From Leucobacter musarum subsp. musarum (lineage in GTDB: Bacteria; Actinomycetota; Actinomycetes; Actinomycetales; Microbacteriaceae): 64,000 nucleotides of DNA. The DNA lies in the NCBI RefSeq assembly GCF_001273845.1, contig NZ_JHBW01000069.1:62001-126000 (forward strand), given 5' to 3'. Position numbers and translations under genes: made by a program. Position 1 is the first letter of the stretch; each line of letters starts with the position of its first letter. The notes beneath the pieces were generated by a model. That model saw only the letters and a program-made list of their open reading frames with translations, was not told the origin of the DNA and ran no database searches. Below are positions 1 to 8,034 of the stretch, one piece after another.

Positions 1-2
1 AC

Positions 3-437
3 GACAACTCATGGAACTCCGATGCCGAGGCGGCCTACCTGGCCTGGTGCGCCGAGCGGGGCGACTCCCCCCGCATCTCCCGGGTCGCCGAGGGGCTGGG
101 CGAAGCCGGCGGGCGATCACTCGTTCCGTCGCTGCTCGCAGACGGGGCCCCCGACGCGATCTACTCGCTCACCGGCCGGCACGCCGCCGGCATTCAAGAG
201 GCGATGCGCGAGCACGGACTCATCGCTCCGACGCACTATCTGCTCGCGTGCGGCACGGATGCCGCTCAGACACGCACGGCCGAGCCACCCATCACCGCGA
301 TCGACCTGCGACCCGAGACGCTCGCTCGCGAGACCGTCGCGCTCCTCGCGCAGATCACCCGAGGGGAACAGCCCGAGGGGCGCCGACTCGTGCCGTCGGA
401 GTTGATCGTGCGACGCTCATCACAGCGCGACGCGTGA
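3..437 (+). CDS. LacI-family transcriptional regulator, C-terminal part (cut by window edge)
   Basis: This is the C-terminal part of a LacI-type repressor whose start lies outside the window; the open frame runs from base 3 to a TGA at 435-437. It carries the periplasmic-binding-protein-like effector domain, with the segments NSWNSDAEAAYLAW and YSLTGRHAAG and the usual late 'TAIDLRPETLARETVALL' stretch. The same segments occur in the LacI regulator at 8035-9093 (NSWNRESEDAYREW, FCLTGRHAAG), so the two look like paralogs. The DNA-binding half is not visible. It converges on the paiB-like gene with only 10 nt between the stops. It may take part in controlling the peptide-transport operon, which is an inference from position. 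Confidence 0.85.
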   Translation, partial: DNSWNSDAEAAYLAWCAERGDSPRISRVAEGLGEAGGRSLVPSLLADGAPDAIYSLTGRHAAGIQEAMREHGLIAPTHYLLACGTDAAQTRTAEPPITAIDLRPETLARETVALLAQITRGEQPEGRRLVPSELIVRRSSQRDA

Positions 438-447
438 GATCTGCGCG

Positions 448-1104
448 CTAACCACGCGTCCCCTCGGGGCATGTCACGCCGACCTCACCCATCAGGTCGG
501 CCACGTCGGGGTGGCGGTGATCCCCCTCCCGCAAATCGCGCTGCACTCGGGCGTGCACGTCGGTCGGCATGTCTTGACTCAGCTTGAACATCGCCGACTC
601 GGTCTCGATATCGATGGTGAACGACACGACGCCCGTCAGGATCTTCTCGAACACGTGCCTCGATTCCGCAGGATCCCACGGCTTCGCGCGCGCACCCTCG
701 AGCTGCGCGACGGTCCGCTCGACCACCGCAAGGTTCTCGGCCGGCTCCTCGAGCACCGTCACGCGCCCGGTGAGGTGCACGGTGGCGTAGTCGAGCGTCG
801 GCACTGCGGGGGTGAACTCGTACGCGCTGGGCGAGACGTACGCGTGCGACGAGGCGAAGACGAGCAGCACCTGCGGCTGCTCGGCGAAGAGCTTCCAGTG
901 CTCGTTCGCTCGCCCGATATGCCCCCACAGGCGCGTACCGACCAGCGTCTCCCCCGCTTCGACGCCCGGCGGAAACACGATGGGTGTGTGGGTCGCGAGC
1001 GGCGCCCCAGCGGTCGAGGTGGTGACGACGGCGAAGGGGTGATCCCGAACGAACTCGGCGATCGCGTGCCCGGACGGTGCGAGGTAACTGGGGTAGGTGT
1101 GCAT
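448..1104 (-). CDS. PaiB-like FMN-binding split-barrel protein
   Basis: This 218-aa protein resembles the PaiB/FMN-binding negative regulator family: a start of the MHTYPSYLAPS type, then a split-barrel flavin fold with 'HPFAVVTT', 'THTPIVFPP', 'GTRLWGHIGRANEHWK' and a late 'KLSQDMP' motif. PaiB of Bacillus acts on sporulation and protease genes, and many relatives are simply flavin-binding proteins, so the cellular role here is open. Length is normal for the family. An AAGGAG ribosome site lies 7 nt before the ATG. It is last in the same direction as the C45/ABC genes, but a 300-nt gap with its own promoter signals separates it from them. Confidence 0.85.
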   Translation of the reverse strand: MHTYPSYLAPSGHAIAEFVRDHPFAVVTTSTAGAPLATHTPIVFPPGVEAGETLVGTRLWGHIGRANEHWKLFAEQPQVLLVFASSHAYVSPSAYEFTPAVPTLDYATVHLTGRVTVLEEPAENLAVVERTVAQLEGARAKPWDPAESRHVFEKILTGVVSFTIDIETESAMFKLSQDMPTDVHARVQRDLREGDHRHPDVADLMGEVGVTCPEGTRG

Positions 1105-1404
1105 GCGGCGACTCCTTGCGGGCGGGCGCGAGCACCGGGCTCGTCCCTGAGCGTGAAAACTGCGGTGTGCCAGTCAGCCTAGGGAAGTAAAACGATTTAT
1201 GCCAGCCCGAGACGGATCGATGTGGCGACCCAGCCTCGTCACGTGCACCGAAGCGCGGAGATTCAGGAACTTGCGGACCGATTCGCTCAATTCCGTCCGC
1301 GATCCCCGGAATCCCCGCTGTTCAGGCAGCTGGCGCAGCCAGGTCAATGGGCGCAGCCAGGCCAACACGTGTAGCGAGGGGCGGATCGCCCCCACCCGCA
1401 CCCT
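1105..1404. other. 300-nt intergenic region between the C45 gene and the paiB-like gene
   Basis: I see no gene here. On the minus strand a TAGGCT -10-like box (about 1178-1183) precedes the paiB-like gene. A 12-bp near-palindrome with a central CG lies just upstream, at 1188-1199. A 12-bp direct repeat, GGCGCAGCCAGG, occurs at 1332-1343 and 1349-1360, near the end of the C45 gene. No clear terminator hairpin with a T-run was found. Confidence 0.5.
1188..1199. promoter_or_regulatory. LacI-type operator candidate upstream of paiB-like gene
   Basis: The sequence TAAAACGATTTA is palindromic at 10 of 12 positions around a central CG, the usual shape of LacI-family operators. It is close in form to the better palindrome at 7926-7935. 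It sits just upstream of a TAGGCT -10-like box on the minus strand, where a bound repressor could block transcription of the paiB-like gene. Confidence 0.4.
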
Positions 1405-2469
1405 CTACGCGGTGAGCACGCGCCACTCGCCGTGCTCTGCTTCGGGCGGCATGCCGTCGAAAATGCGGATGGTGCGCACATCGGGATCGGTCACCACCGT
1501 GGCGAGTGTCGCCCACCGGTCGCCGTACCCCTTCGACATGTCTGGCACGCAGGTGAGCGGCGGCTGCCCTGCGTCCGAAAGCAGCAGACGCACGAGTTCT
1601 GCCGCCGACTGCGGTACGGCGTCAGCAAGTCGCTCGCGCACCAGCGCGAGACGCTCCGATGAATCGGGCTCGTAGAGAGCCGTCTTCTGTCGAGACAGTG
1701 GCTCGGCAGCCTGGAAATGGTTCGTGCGCTGCACGGAGCCCGCGACTTCGTCAATCTCGAAGACGCCCACGGGGCTGATTTCGAGCGAGACGGCACGGGC
1801 CCCGTCGAGCAGCGTGAACGACGACGACGACCCGATGGGGGCAGCGCGCACCAGCGCGATGGCGTCGTCGACGGTCGCGCACTCAGAGAGAACGACGCTG
1901 GAGAGCAGGTGCATGGGCACTCCGTCGGGTCCGTCGGCCTCGTGCCCGAGAATGTTGAAGTGGAGAGCGAGCCCCGCTTCGTTCACACCGATCTTCGAGA
2001 GGATCCCCTGCTCGGTCAGCCCCACATAGGTGTACCCCGCACCCGACACCCGCTGCGTATGCCAGTACGAGTCGAGCTCGATGTGCCAGTCCCACGTCTG
2101 CACGCCGAGCCGGTGCCCTCCGAGCTGCGCGGTCACCGTCGAGCACTCGCTGGCCCCGTGGGTGCCGAGCGCAATGAGCTCGGTGCGGGCGTTCAGCGCG
2201 ACGATGGCGGCGAACGGCACCGCGGCGGCCTCCGCGACGCCGCGAAGCTCCTCAAGCAGCTCGGGGCGCCATGCCTCGACAGCGGTCACCACGCGCTCCA
2301 CGCCCGAGGCTTCGAGTTCCTCGGTCACGCCGAGCGTGCGGAACAGTTCCGCATACTTGGCGTAGGCGCCGGAGAGGGTGTCTCGCAGCGCCGCACCGCG
2401 GTGCGCCCCGCGCTCGCGGGCAGTCGCTCCCGTGACGTCGAGGTGGAGGCGGTCGGGTGTTGCATTCAT
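1405..2469 (-). CDS. C45-family acyltransferase/peptidase (isopenicillin-N acyltransferase-like)
   Basis: This 354-aa protein belongs to the C45 Ntn-hydrolase group. These enzymes mature by self-cleavage at an internal Cys and then hydrolyse or transfer acyl groups on amide bonds. The likely nucleophile is Cys109 in ASECSTVT, followed by the typical 'LGVQTWDWHIEL' and 'GLTEQGILSKIGVNEAGLALHFNIL' segments. The late CVPDMSKGYGDRWATLATVV block also fits. There is no signal peptide, so it probably acts in the cytoplasm. It follows the ABC transporter genes after 86 nt, so it probably processes an N-acylated peptide or amino-acid conjugate brought in by that transporter (inference). The upstream gap contains a short GT run of no evident function. 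Confidence 0.85.
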   Translation of the reverse strand: MNATPDRLHLDVTGATARERGAHRGAALRDTLSGAYAKYAELFRTLGVTEELEASGVERVVTAVEAWRPELLEELRGVAEAAAVPFAAIVALNARTELIALGTHGASECSTVTAQLGGHRLGVQTWDWHIELDSYWHTQRVSGAGYTYVGLTEQGILSKIGVNEAGLALHFNILGHEADGPDGVPMHLLSSVVLSECATVDDAIALVRAAPIGSSSSFTLLDGARAVSLEISPVGVFEIDEVAGSVQRTNHFQAAEPLSRQKTALYEPDSSERLALVRERLADAVPQSAAELVRLLLSDAGQPPLTCVPDMSKGYGDRWATLATVVTDPDVRTIRIFDGMPPEAEHGEWRVLTA

Positions 2470-2555
2470 GCGCAGTGCTTTCTGGGTGGCGGGTGTGTGT
2501 GTGTGTCGCGGTAGTCGTGCACCGCGCGGTCTGATCAGAGGAGTGGTGGATCCGG

Positions 2556-3416
2556 CTAGCCGCCGAGCAGCGCATCGCGCAGGCCGCGTTGCGGCACCCA
2601 GCCGGGCCTGGGCGCGGAGGCGATGAGCAGCCGGGTGTACGGATCCTGGGGAGCGTCCAGAATTTCCGAGACCGTGCCGCGCTCGATGATGCGGCCAGTG
2701 CGCATCACCACGACGTCGTCGGCGATGTCACGCACCACCGAGAGGTCGTGCGTGATGAACAGGTACGAGAGCCCGTGCTCGGCGCGAAGGCGCTTCAGGA
2801 GGTCGAGTACCTGCGCCTGCACCGACACGTCGAGCGCCGACACGGCCTCGTCGAGCACGATCACGCGCGGCTCCGCGGCGAGGGCACGGGCGATGGCGAC
2901 ACGCTGCTTCTGGCCGCCCGAGAGTGCTGCGGGCTTGGCGTCGGCGTGACGCTCGGTGAGGCCGACCTCGGTGAAGAGCTTCCGGAGTCGGGCGCGACGG
3001 CCGGCGCGGTCGAGGTCGGGGCGGTGGGCGCGCAGCATCTCGTCGATGGTCGCCGACACGGGCAGCGATCGATTGAGGGAGCCCTGCGGATCCTGGAACA
3101 CCATCTGCACGAGCTTCGCCCGTTCGCGCAGGGCGCGGCGCGCGGTCGTCGGCGCGACGTCGGTGCCGTCGATGCGCACGGATCCCGAGTCTGCGGATTC
3201 GAGCCCGACGACGACGCGGGCGAGCGTGGATTTACCCGACCCCGACTCGCCGACAACCGCGAGGCAGGTGCCCGGGCGCAGCGCGCAGGAGACGTCGTCG
3301 AGCGCGGTCACGCTCGCGCGGCGTCCGAGGTGGAAGGTGCGCGAGAGATGCGCGACTTCGATGATCGGGGTGGCCGCTGGCACGACCGCCTGGGATGCAG
3401 CCGCGATGGCGCTCAT
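2556..3416 (-). CDS. Peptide ABC transporter ATP-binding protein (DppF/OppF type)
   Basis: This 286-aa ATPase of the dipeptide/oligopeptide uptake family powers import through the permeases encoded upstream. Walker A is GESGSGKST at about residues 56-64, the Q-loop is MVFQDPQGSLN, the signature is LSGGQKQRVAIARAL, and Walker B is VIVLDEAVSALD. The C-terminal 'DAPQDPYTRLLIASAP' is typical of the Opp/Dpp ATPases. Its start overlaps the stop of the other ATPase gene by 4 nt (ATGA), so the two are translationally coupled. Dpp/Opp systems normally use two different ATPases, and both are present here. Confidence 0.93.
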   Translation of the reverse strand: MSAIAAASQAVVPAATPIIEVAHLSRTFHLGRRASVTALDDVSCALRPGTCLAVVGESGSGKSTLARVVVGLESADSGSVRIDGTDVAPTTARRALRERAKLVQMVFQDPQGSLNRSLPVSATIDEMLRAHRPDLDRAGRRARLRKLFTEVGLTERHADAKPAALSGGQKQRVAIARALAAEPRVIVLDEAVSALDVSVQAQVLDLLKRLRAEHGLSYLFITHDLSVVRDIADDVVVMRTGRIIERGTVSEILDAPQDPYTRLLIASAPRPGWVPQRGLRDALLGG

Positions 3417-4249
3417 GCGCGGTCCTCCGTTTCGCTCGCGGGGGTGGCGGGCGCCGGGTGCCCCGCAGGGTACAGCTGGGGGCGCGCCGACATCAGTGCG
3501 CGGGTGTATTCGGTGCGAGGTTGATCCCGAATCTCGTCGGGGGTGCCGATCTCGAGGATCTCCCCGTCTTTCATCACCGCGAGCCGATCGCAGACCGCGG
3601 CGGCGAGGTCAAGATCGTGCGTCACGAAGATCATGGAAAGGCCGTGCTCGCGCCGCATCTCGTCGAGGATCGCGACCACCTCGGCCTGCGTGGTGACGTC
3701 GAGCGCGGTCGTGGGTTCATCGGCGAGCAACAGCTTCGGTTCGCCCGAGATCGCTCCCGCGATCACCACGCGCTGCAGCATGCCGCCCGAGAGCTGATGC
3801 GGGTAAGAGCGCAGCACGCGGTCGGTGTCGGTGATGCCGACCTGGCGCAGCAGATCGGCGGCTCGCTCGCGTGCCTGCGCGGCCGGAAGCGACCGGGCGT
3901 CGCTCATCCCCTCGACCAGGTATCGGCCGACGGGCAGCACGGGGTTCAGCGCGCCGTGCGGGTTCTGGGCGATCAGCGCGAGATCGTTCGCGCGGATGCG
4001 CCGCAGCGCCTCGCCCTGGGTCGCGAGCAGGTCGGTGCCGTCGATCGTGATCGATCCGCCGACCTCGGCCCCGGATGGCTCGATGCCGAGGATGCACTTC
4101 AGGGTCATGGACTTGCCCGACCCCGATTCGCCGACGAGCCCGAGTGCCTCGCCCTGCGCGAGCGAGAACGAGTTGCCGTGGAGAATTTCGGTGCGTTCCC
4201 CGGTATCGGGGTCGGTGACGTTGAGCGTGAGCGCGTCGATCTGCAGCAT
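3413..4249 (-). CDS. Peptide ABC transporter ATP-binding protein (DppD/OppD type)
   Basis: This 278-aa ATPase is the partner of the DppF-type subunit. Walker A is GESGSGKSM at about residues 41-49, with signature LSGGMLQRVVIAGA and Walker B LLLADEPTTALD. The start is the ATG at 4247-4249 (MLQIDALTLNV), which shares one base with the TGA of the upstream permease (TGATG), so the frame upstream of it is not coding. The C-terminus is short and ends in 'SETEDRA'. The cysteine cluster often seen at the end of OppD/OppF proteins is not obvious. Confidence 0.93.
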   Translation of the reverse strand: MLQIDALTLNVTDPDTGERTEILHGNSFSLAQGEALGLVGESGSGKSMTLKCILGIEPSGAEVGGSITIDGTDLLATQGEALRRIRANDLALIAQNPHGALNPVLPVGRYLVEGMSDARSLPAAQARERAADLLRQVGITDTDRVLRSYPHQLSGGMLQRVVIAGAISGEPKLLLADEPTTALDVTTQAEVVAILDEMRREHGLSMIFVTHDLDLAAAVCDRLAVMKDGEILEIGTPDEIRDQPRTEYTRALMSARPQLYPAGHPAPATPASETEDRA

Positions 4250-5190
4250 CAGCGCGTCCTTCCTGCGGCGCGACGGCCGCCGAGCTGCTCGCCGACGTAT
4301 CCGAAGGCGGCGACGGTGATGACGATGGCGAGACCGGCGAAGATGCTCTGCTCCCAGTAGCCCTGCTGCAGCGATGCCTGCCCGTTCGAGACCATGAGGC
4401 CCCAATCGGGGGTGGGCGGCTGCACGCCGAGGCCGAGGAAGGAGAGCGCGGCGAGCTCGATCATCGCGTACCCGAAGTTGATGGTCATGCCGGTGAGAAT
4501 CTGGGTGCGCACGTTCGGGAGGATGTGCCGCACCGTGATGAGGAATCCGGAGATGCCTTGCAGCTGCGCCGAGGAGACGTAGGGCAGGTTGCGCTCGCGA
4601 AGGGCGACCGAGCGGATCACGCGGGCCGAGTAGGGCACGTAGCCGATGGCGAGCGCGAGCGATGCGGTGAGGATCGACGGCCCGAAGATGGCGACCGCGA
4701 GAATGGCGAGCAGCATGTTCGGGAACGCGAACAGGATGTCGAGCACGCGGCTGATGAGCGCGTCGACCTTGCCGCCGAACCAGACGGCGGTGAGGGCGAG
4801 CACCGTCGCGAGCACAGCCGTCACGACGATCACGATCGTGGGGCCGATGAGACTGGTACGGGCGCCCCAGATGATGCGCGACAGGATGTCGCGGCCCGAC
4901 TGATCGGTGCCCATCAGGTGCGCGAGGCTCCAGGCCTCGTGGCGCGAGGTCACGGTGCCGGCGAACGGATCGTACGGCGCGATGACCGGTGCGAGGATCG
5001 CCATGAGGATCACCAGCACGATGATCGCGAGGCTGACGATGCCGATCGGACCGAGGCGCCGCGCGAGGAGGCGCCAGCCCGAGGTCGGCACCGCGTTCCG
5101 CTGCTTGCGCAGCAGCTGCACGGCGACCGTGTTCTGGGCGCGGGTGTTCGTCTGCGTACCCGGTTCGCGGGTCGGGGGCTGCTGAGTCAT
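4249..5190 (-). CDS. Peptide ABC transporter permease (DppC type)
   Basis: This 313-aa inner-membrane permease of the DppC family has a hydrophilic N-terminus (MTQQPPTREPGTQ), one membrane segment (about residues 40-65), then a periplasmic-type loop containing 'HLMGTDQSGRDILSRIIWGARTSL'. The transport core carries the EAA-like segment 'SAQLQGISGFLITVRHILPNV'. The start is the ATG at 5188-5190, which overlaps the dppB-type stop by 4 nt. It forms the membrane channel with the neighbouring DppB-type permease. Confidence 0.93.
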   Translation of the reverse strand: MTQQPPTREPGTQTNTRAQNTVAVQLLRKQRNAVPTSGWRLLARRLGPIGIVSLAIIVLVILMAILAPVIAPYDPFAGTVTSRHEAWSLAHLMGTDQSGRDILSRIIWGARTSLIGPTIVIVVTAVLATVLALTAVWFGGKVDALISRVLDILFAFPNMLLAILAVAIFGPSILTASLALAIGYVPYSARVIRSVALRERNLPYVSSAQLQGISGFLITVRHILPNVRTQILTGMTINFGYAMIELAALSFLGLGVQPPTPDWGLMVSNGQASLQQGYWEQSIFAGLAIVITVAAFGYVGEQLGGRRAAGRTR

Positions 5191-6137
5191 CGTGCCGACA
5201 CTCCCTGGTTGAGGCGGACTCGCGGGTCGATCACGGAGTAGAGCAGATCGACGATGAGGTTGATGATGCCGAAGGCCAGCACCATGATGAGCGCGATCGC
5301 TTGCACCACGGCGAAGTCTTTCTTCTGCACCGAGTTCACGAGCAGCGAGCCGATGCCGTCGAGGGTGAAGGCGTACTCGATGACGAAGGCGCTGGCGAGG
5401 AGGCCCGCGACCTGCGTGCCGATGACCGTGGTGACGGGCAGCATCGAGTTGCGGATCGTGTGGCGCCACAGCACCAGCTGCTTGGGCACGCCGCGCGCGA
5501 TCGCCATGATCACGTGCTCCGACCCCTGCTCCTCGCGCACCGCGGTTCGGGTGATCCGCGCGACCACCGCGATTCCGGGGAAGGCGAGCGCGATGGCCGG
5601 CAGCGTCAGGTGCCACAGCCTGCCGAGGAAGCCCTCACCCGACCCCGAGACGGGGAACCACCCCAGGTTCGAGCCGAACAGGAACATGAGCACGAGCGCC
5701 GCGAAGAACGTGGGAACGGCGAACCCGAGGTTCGACCCGAACACCACGAACTTCTCGAACACGCCCGACCGGGTGGCGGCGAGCACGCCGAGGCCGATCC
5801 CGAACACGATAATGAGCAGCGCTGCGAAGCCGGCGAGGAACAGCGTTGTGGGAATGCGCGATGCGACGAGGGTCGTCACGTCTTGCTGGGTCAGCAGCGA
5901 ACGGCCGAGGTCTCCCTGCACGACGTCGACGAGCCAGTGCCAGTAGCGCACCAGGAAGGGATCGTCCAACCCGTACTGCGCCCGGATGGACGCGAGTACT
6001 TCCGGGCTGACGGTACGGCCCTGCACGAGGAACTGCTCCGGGCTGCCCGGCGCGAGATACATGCCGCAGAACACGATGAAGCTCGACACGACGAGCACTG
6101 CGAGCAGCGCCCCGAGCCGTTTGAGGACGTAGGTCAT
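5187..6137 (-). CDS. Peptide ABC transporter permease (DppB type)
   Basis: This 316-aa permease of the DppB family begins with the typical membrane anchor MTYVLKRLGALLAVLVVSSF and the 'MYLAPGSPEQFL' loop. The 'YGLDDPFLVRYWHWL' and 'GDLGRSLLTQQDVTTLV' segments and the late 'NSMLPVTTVIGTQVAGLLAS' core are also family hallmarks. It lies 24 nt downstream of the solute-binding protein gene and overlaps the dppC-type gene, so the five genes form one operon read on the minus strand. Confidence 0.93.
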   Translation of the reverse strand: MTYVLKRLGALLAVLVVSSFIVFCGMYLAPGSPEQFLVQGRTVSPEVLASIRAQYGLDDPFLVRYWHWLVDVVQGDLGRSLLTQQDVTTLVASRIPTTLFLAGFAALLIIVFGIGLGVLAATRSGVFEKFVVFGSNLGFAVPTFFAALVLMFLFGSNLGWFPVSGSGEGFLGRLWHLTLPAIALAFPGIAVVARITRTAVREEQGSEHVIMAIARGVPKQLVLWRHTIRNSMLPVTTVIGTQVAGLLASAFVIEYAFTLDGIGSLLVNSVQKKDFAVVQAIALIMVLAFGIINLIVDLLYSVIDPRVRLNQGVSAR

Positions 6138-6161
6138 GGACGATCCCTTCCGGAGAGCCGC

Positions 6162-7853
6162 TTAGGCCGCTGCGCCGATATCGGCGGCCCAGGGGTAGTA
6201 GAGGTACACGAACGAGGCCGGCGCGCCGGTGATGCTCTCGTCCATGTACATCCGCACCGCGAGGTCATTGATCGGCACCCACGGCTGCTGCTCCATGATC
6301 AGCGCCTCGGCCGTGACGGTGAGCTTCGCGCGCTCGGCATCATCGCTCTCCGCGATGGCTGCGTCGAGCGCGGCGTCGACCTTCGCATCCGAGAAGCCGG
6401 AGTAGTTCTGGTCGCTGCCGGTCTTCGCCACGCTGATGAGGTGCAGCAGCGGGTCGGGCGCGCTCAGGTAGTTGGTGGTCACGAAGCCGTCGTACCCGGC
6501 ACGCGCCTCGGGGTCGGAGAAGAACGCACCGAACTGCGCGCTCGGCACGCCGGTCGGCTCGAGGGTGATGCCGAGCTCCTTCGCGCCGTTCGCCATCTCG
6601 TTGAGGATGTCGGCGTAGAAGCTGCGCTCGCTGGGGTAGGCGATTTTGATGGGCTGCGACAGGTCGACCTTCGCGTCCTCCAGCTCGGCCTTCGCGGCCT
6701 CGATGTCGTAGCTCAAATCGGGCAGTTCCTGGTCGCGCAAGTCGGCGATGCCGGGCGTCGCCGCCTCGACCGCATCCCACGGCGACTGCGGCACGACCGA
6801 GCGCGACGGGGTGCCCGTGCCCTCGTAGACGGTGTCTGCGATCGCCTGGCGATCCGTAGCCCGGGTCAGGGCGCGACGCACGGCGGGATCACCGAAGGCG
6901 CCCTCACCGGTCGAGATGATCGCCATGTCTTGCATGCCTTGGCCGTAGTACAGCGTGCCCGAGGAGCTCGACGAGAGCTCGCCGAGCGCCGGGAGCGGCA
7001 CATCGTACGAGCCCTGAATCTCACCAGTGCTCAGCCCGTTCGCGATGGCGGTCGGGTCGACCACAAAGCCAATCTCGACACTCTTGGCCTTCGCAACCGA
7101 GTCGGTGTCCCAGTAGTTGTCGTTGCGCTCGAGCGTGATCGACTGCCCCTGCTTCCAGTCACCGGGGGTGAACTTCAGGGGGCCGGTGCACATGACGCCG
7201 GTGTCGGGGTTGCCGTAGTTTTCTCCGGCGGCGACGCGCTGCTCCTGCTGCACGACGACGCCAATGATGGTGCTGAGCGAGGAGGGCAGCGTGTAGTCGG
7301 CACTCTTCAGCGTGATGGTGACCTGCGCGTCTCCCGTTGCGGCGACGCTCGCAATATTGGCGACCGTACCGCCGCCCCAGTAGCTCCCCTCGGCGGGGTC
7401 GATGTGGCGATTGATCGAGAAGACGACATCGTCGACCGTCATCGGGGAGCCGTCCCAGAACTGCACATCGTCGCGGATGTCGAACACCCAGGTCTTGCCG
7501 TCATCGGTCTTCGAGTCGGTGGCGAGGTTCGGCTGCACCGAGAAGTCGGGCTGCATCTCGAAGAGCGGTTCGCAGAGGTTCGAGACGATGGTGTTCTCTG
7601 GGTAGTTGAACGCCTTGACCGGGTCGAGGCTGGCGAGTTCGCCATAGGTCGAGTTCCAGGTGACGGTGTCGGCATCGCCAGCTGCCTCGGGGGTGGTCTG
7701 CAGCAGTTCGTCGGTGACTGAGGTGTCACCGCCGGAATCGCCGCCGCGGCTGCCGGACGCGCATCCGGCGAGGGCGAGGCCCCCGATGGCGAGGAGGGCG
7801 ATGGTCGCCCGCATCGGTGCGAGTTTCACGTTGTTCTCCGTTCGAAGTTTCAT
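6162..7853 (-). CDS. Peptide ABC transporter substrate-binding lipoprotein (SBP family 5)
   Basis: This extracytoplasmic solute-binding protein of family 5 captures peptides or related compounds for the DppBCDF-type transporter. The N-terminus is a lipoprotein signal ending in a LALAGC lipobox, followed by a Gly/Ser/Asp-rich linker and the family-5 fold ('SNLCEPLFEMQPDFSVQPNLA', 'WVFDIRDDVQFWDGSPMT'). The start given is the ATG at 7851-7853, with GGGGAG 8 nt upstream. A GTG at 7827-7829 with GGAG 6 nt upstream would give a shorter, more classical signal peptide and cannot be excluded. It is first in the operon and divergent from a LacI regulator, with LacI-type operators between them. Confidence 0.92.
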   Translation of the reverse strand: MKLRTENNVKLAPMRATIALLAIGGLALAGCASGSRGGDSGGDTSVTDELLQTTPEAAGDADTVTWNSTYGELASLDPVKAFNYPENTIVSNLCEPLFEMQPDFSVQPNLATDSKTDDGKTWVFDIRDDVQFWDGSPMTVDDVVFSINRHIDPAEGSYWGGGTVANIASVAATGDAQVTITLKSADYTLPSSLSTIIGVVVQQEQRVAAGENYGNPDTGVMCTGPLKFTPGDWKQGQSITLERNDNYWDTDSVAKAKSVEIGFVVDPTAIANGLSTGEIQGSYDVPLPALGELSSSSSGTLYYGQGMQDMAIISTGEGAFGDPAVRRALTRATDRQAIADTVYEGTGTPSRSVVPQSPWDAVEAATPGIADLRDQELPDLSYDIEAAKAELEDAKVDLSQPIKIAYPSERSFYADILNEMANGAKELGITLEPTGVPSAQFGAFFSDPEARAGYDGFVTTNYLSAPDPLLHLISVAKTGSDQNYSGFSDAKVDAALDAAIAESDDAERAKLTVTAEALIMEQQPWVPINDLAVRMYMDESITGAPASFVYLYYPWAADIGAAA

Positions 7854-7911
7854 CTTTGAAGCTCCCCGACCCGGTGGCCCGAGCGAAGACGCACTGGCGA
7901 TCGTAGCATCC

Positions 7912-7935
7912 AAAACGGTTTGTTAAAAACGTTTT
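7912..7935. promoter_or_regulatory. Two LacI-type operators in the divergent dpp/lacI promoter region
   Basis: A perfect 10-bp palindrome with a central CG, AAAACGTTTT, lies at 7926-7935. A second near-copy, AAAACGGTTT, lies at 7912-7921, 14 bp away centre to centre. This is the usual form of LacI-family operators. The pair sits 60-80 nt upstream of the substrate-binding protein gene and about 100 nt upstream of the LacI gene read the other way. A repressor bound here could control the transport operon and its own gene. Confidence 0.65.
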
Positions 7936-8022
7936 GGGTGTTACGATTCGATGACGCTGCGGGAGCGCCCGGTCGTGGAGCCCCATCGCGGATCCCGATC
8001 TCGGTCTCGCAGCGCGACCGAC

Positions 8023-8028
8023 TATTCT
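8023..8028 (+). promoter_or_regulatory. -10 box of a likely leaderless lacI transcript
   Basis: TATTCT ends 6 nt before the ATG at 8035, the spacing expected if transcription starts at or next to the A of the start codon. No ribosome-binding site is visible before that ATG, which supports it as the true start rather than the ATG at 7951. Confidence 0.5.
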
Positions 8029-8034
8029 GACGGG

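Noticed and set aside
2486-2501. Short GT dinucleotide run between the C45 and ABC genes
   Set aside because: Only about six units in a short operon gap; no sign of a regulatory or phase-variation role.
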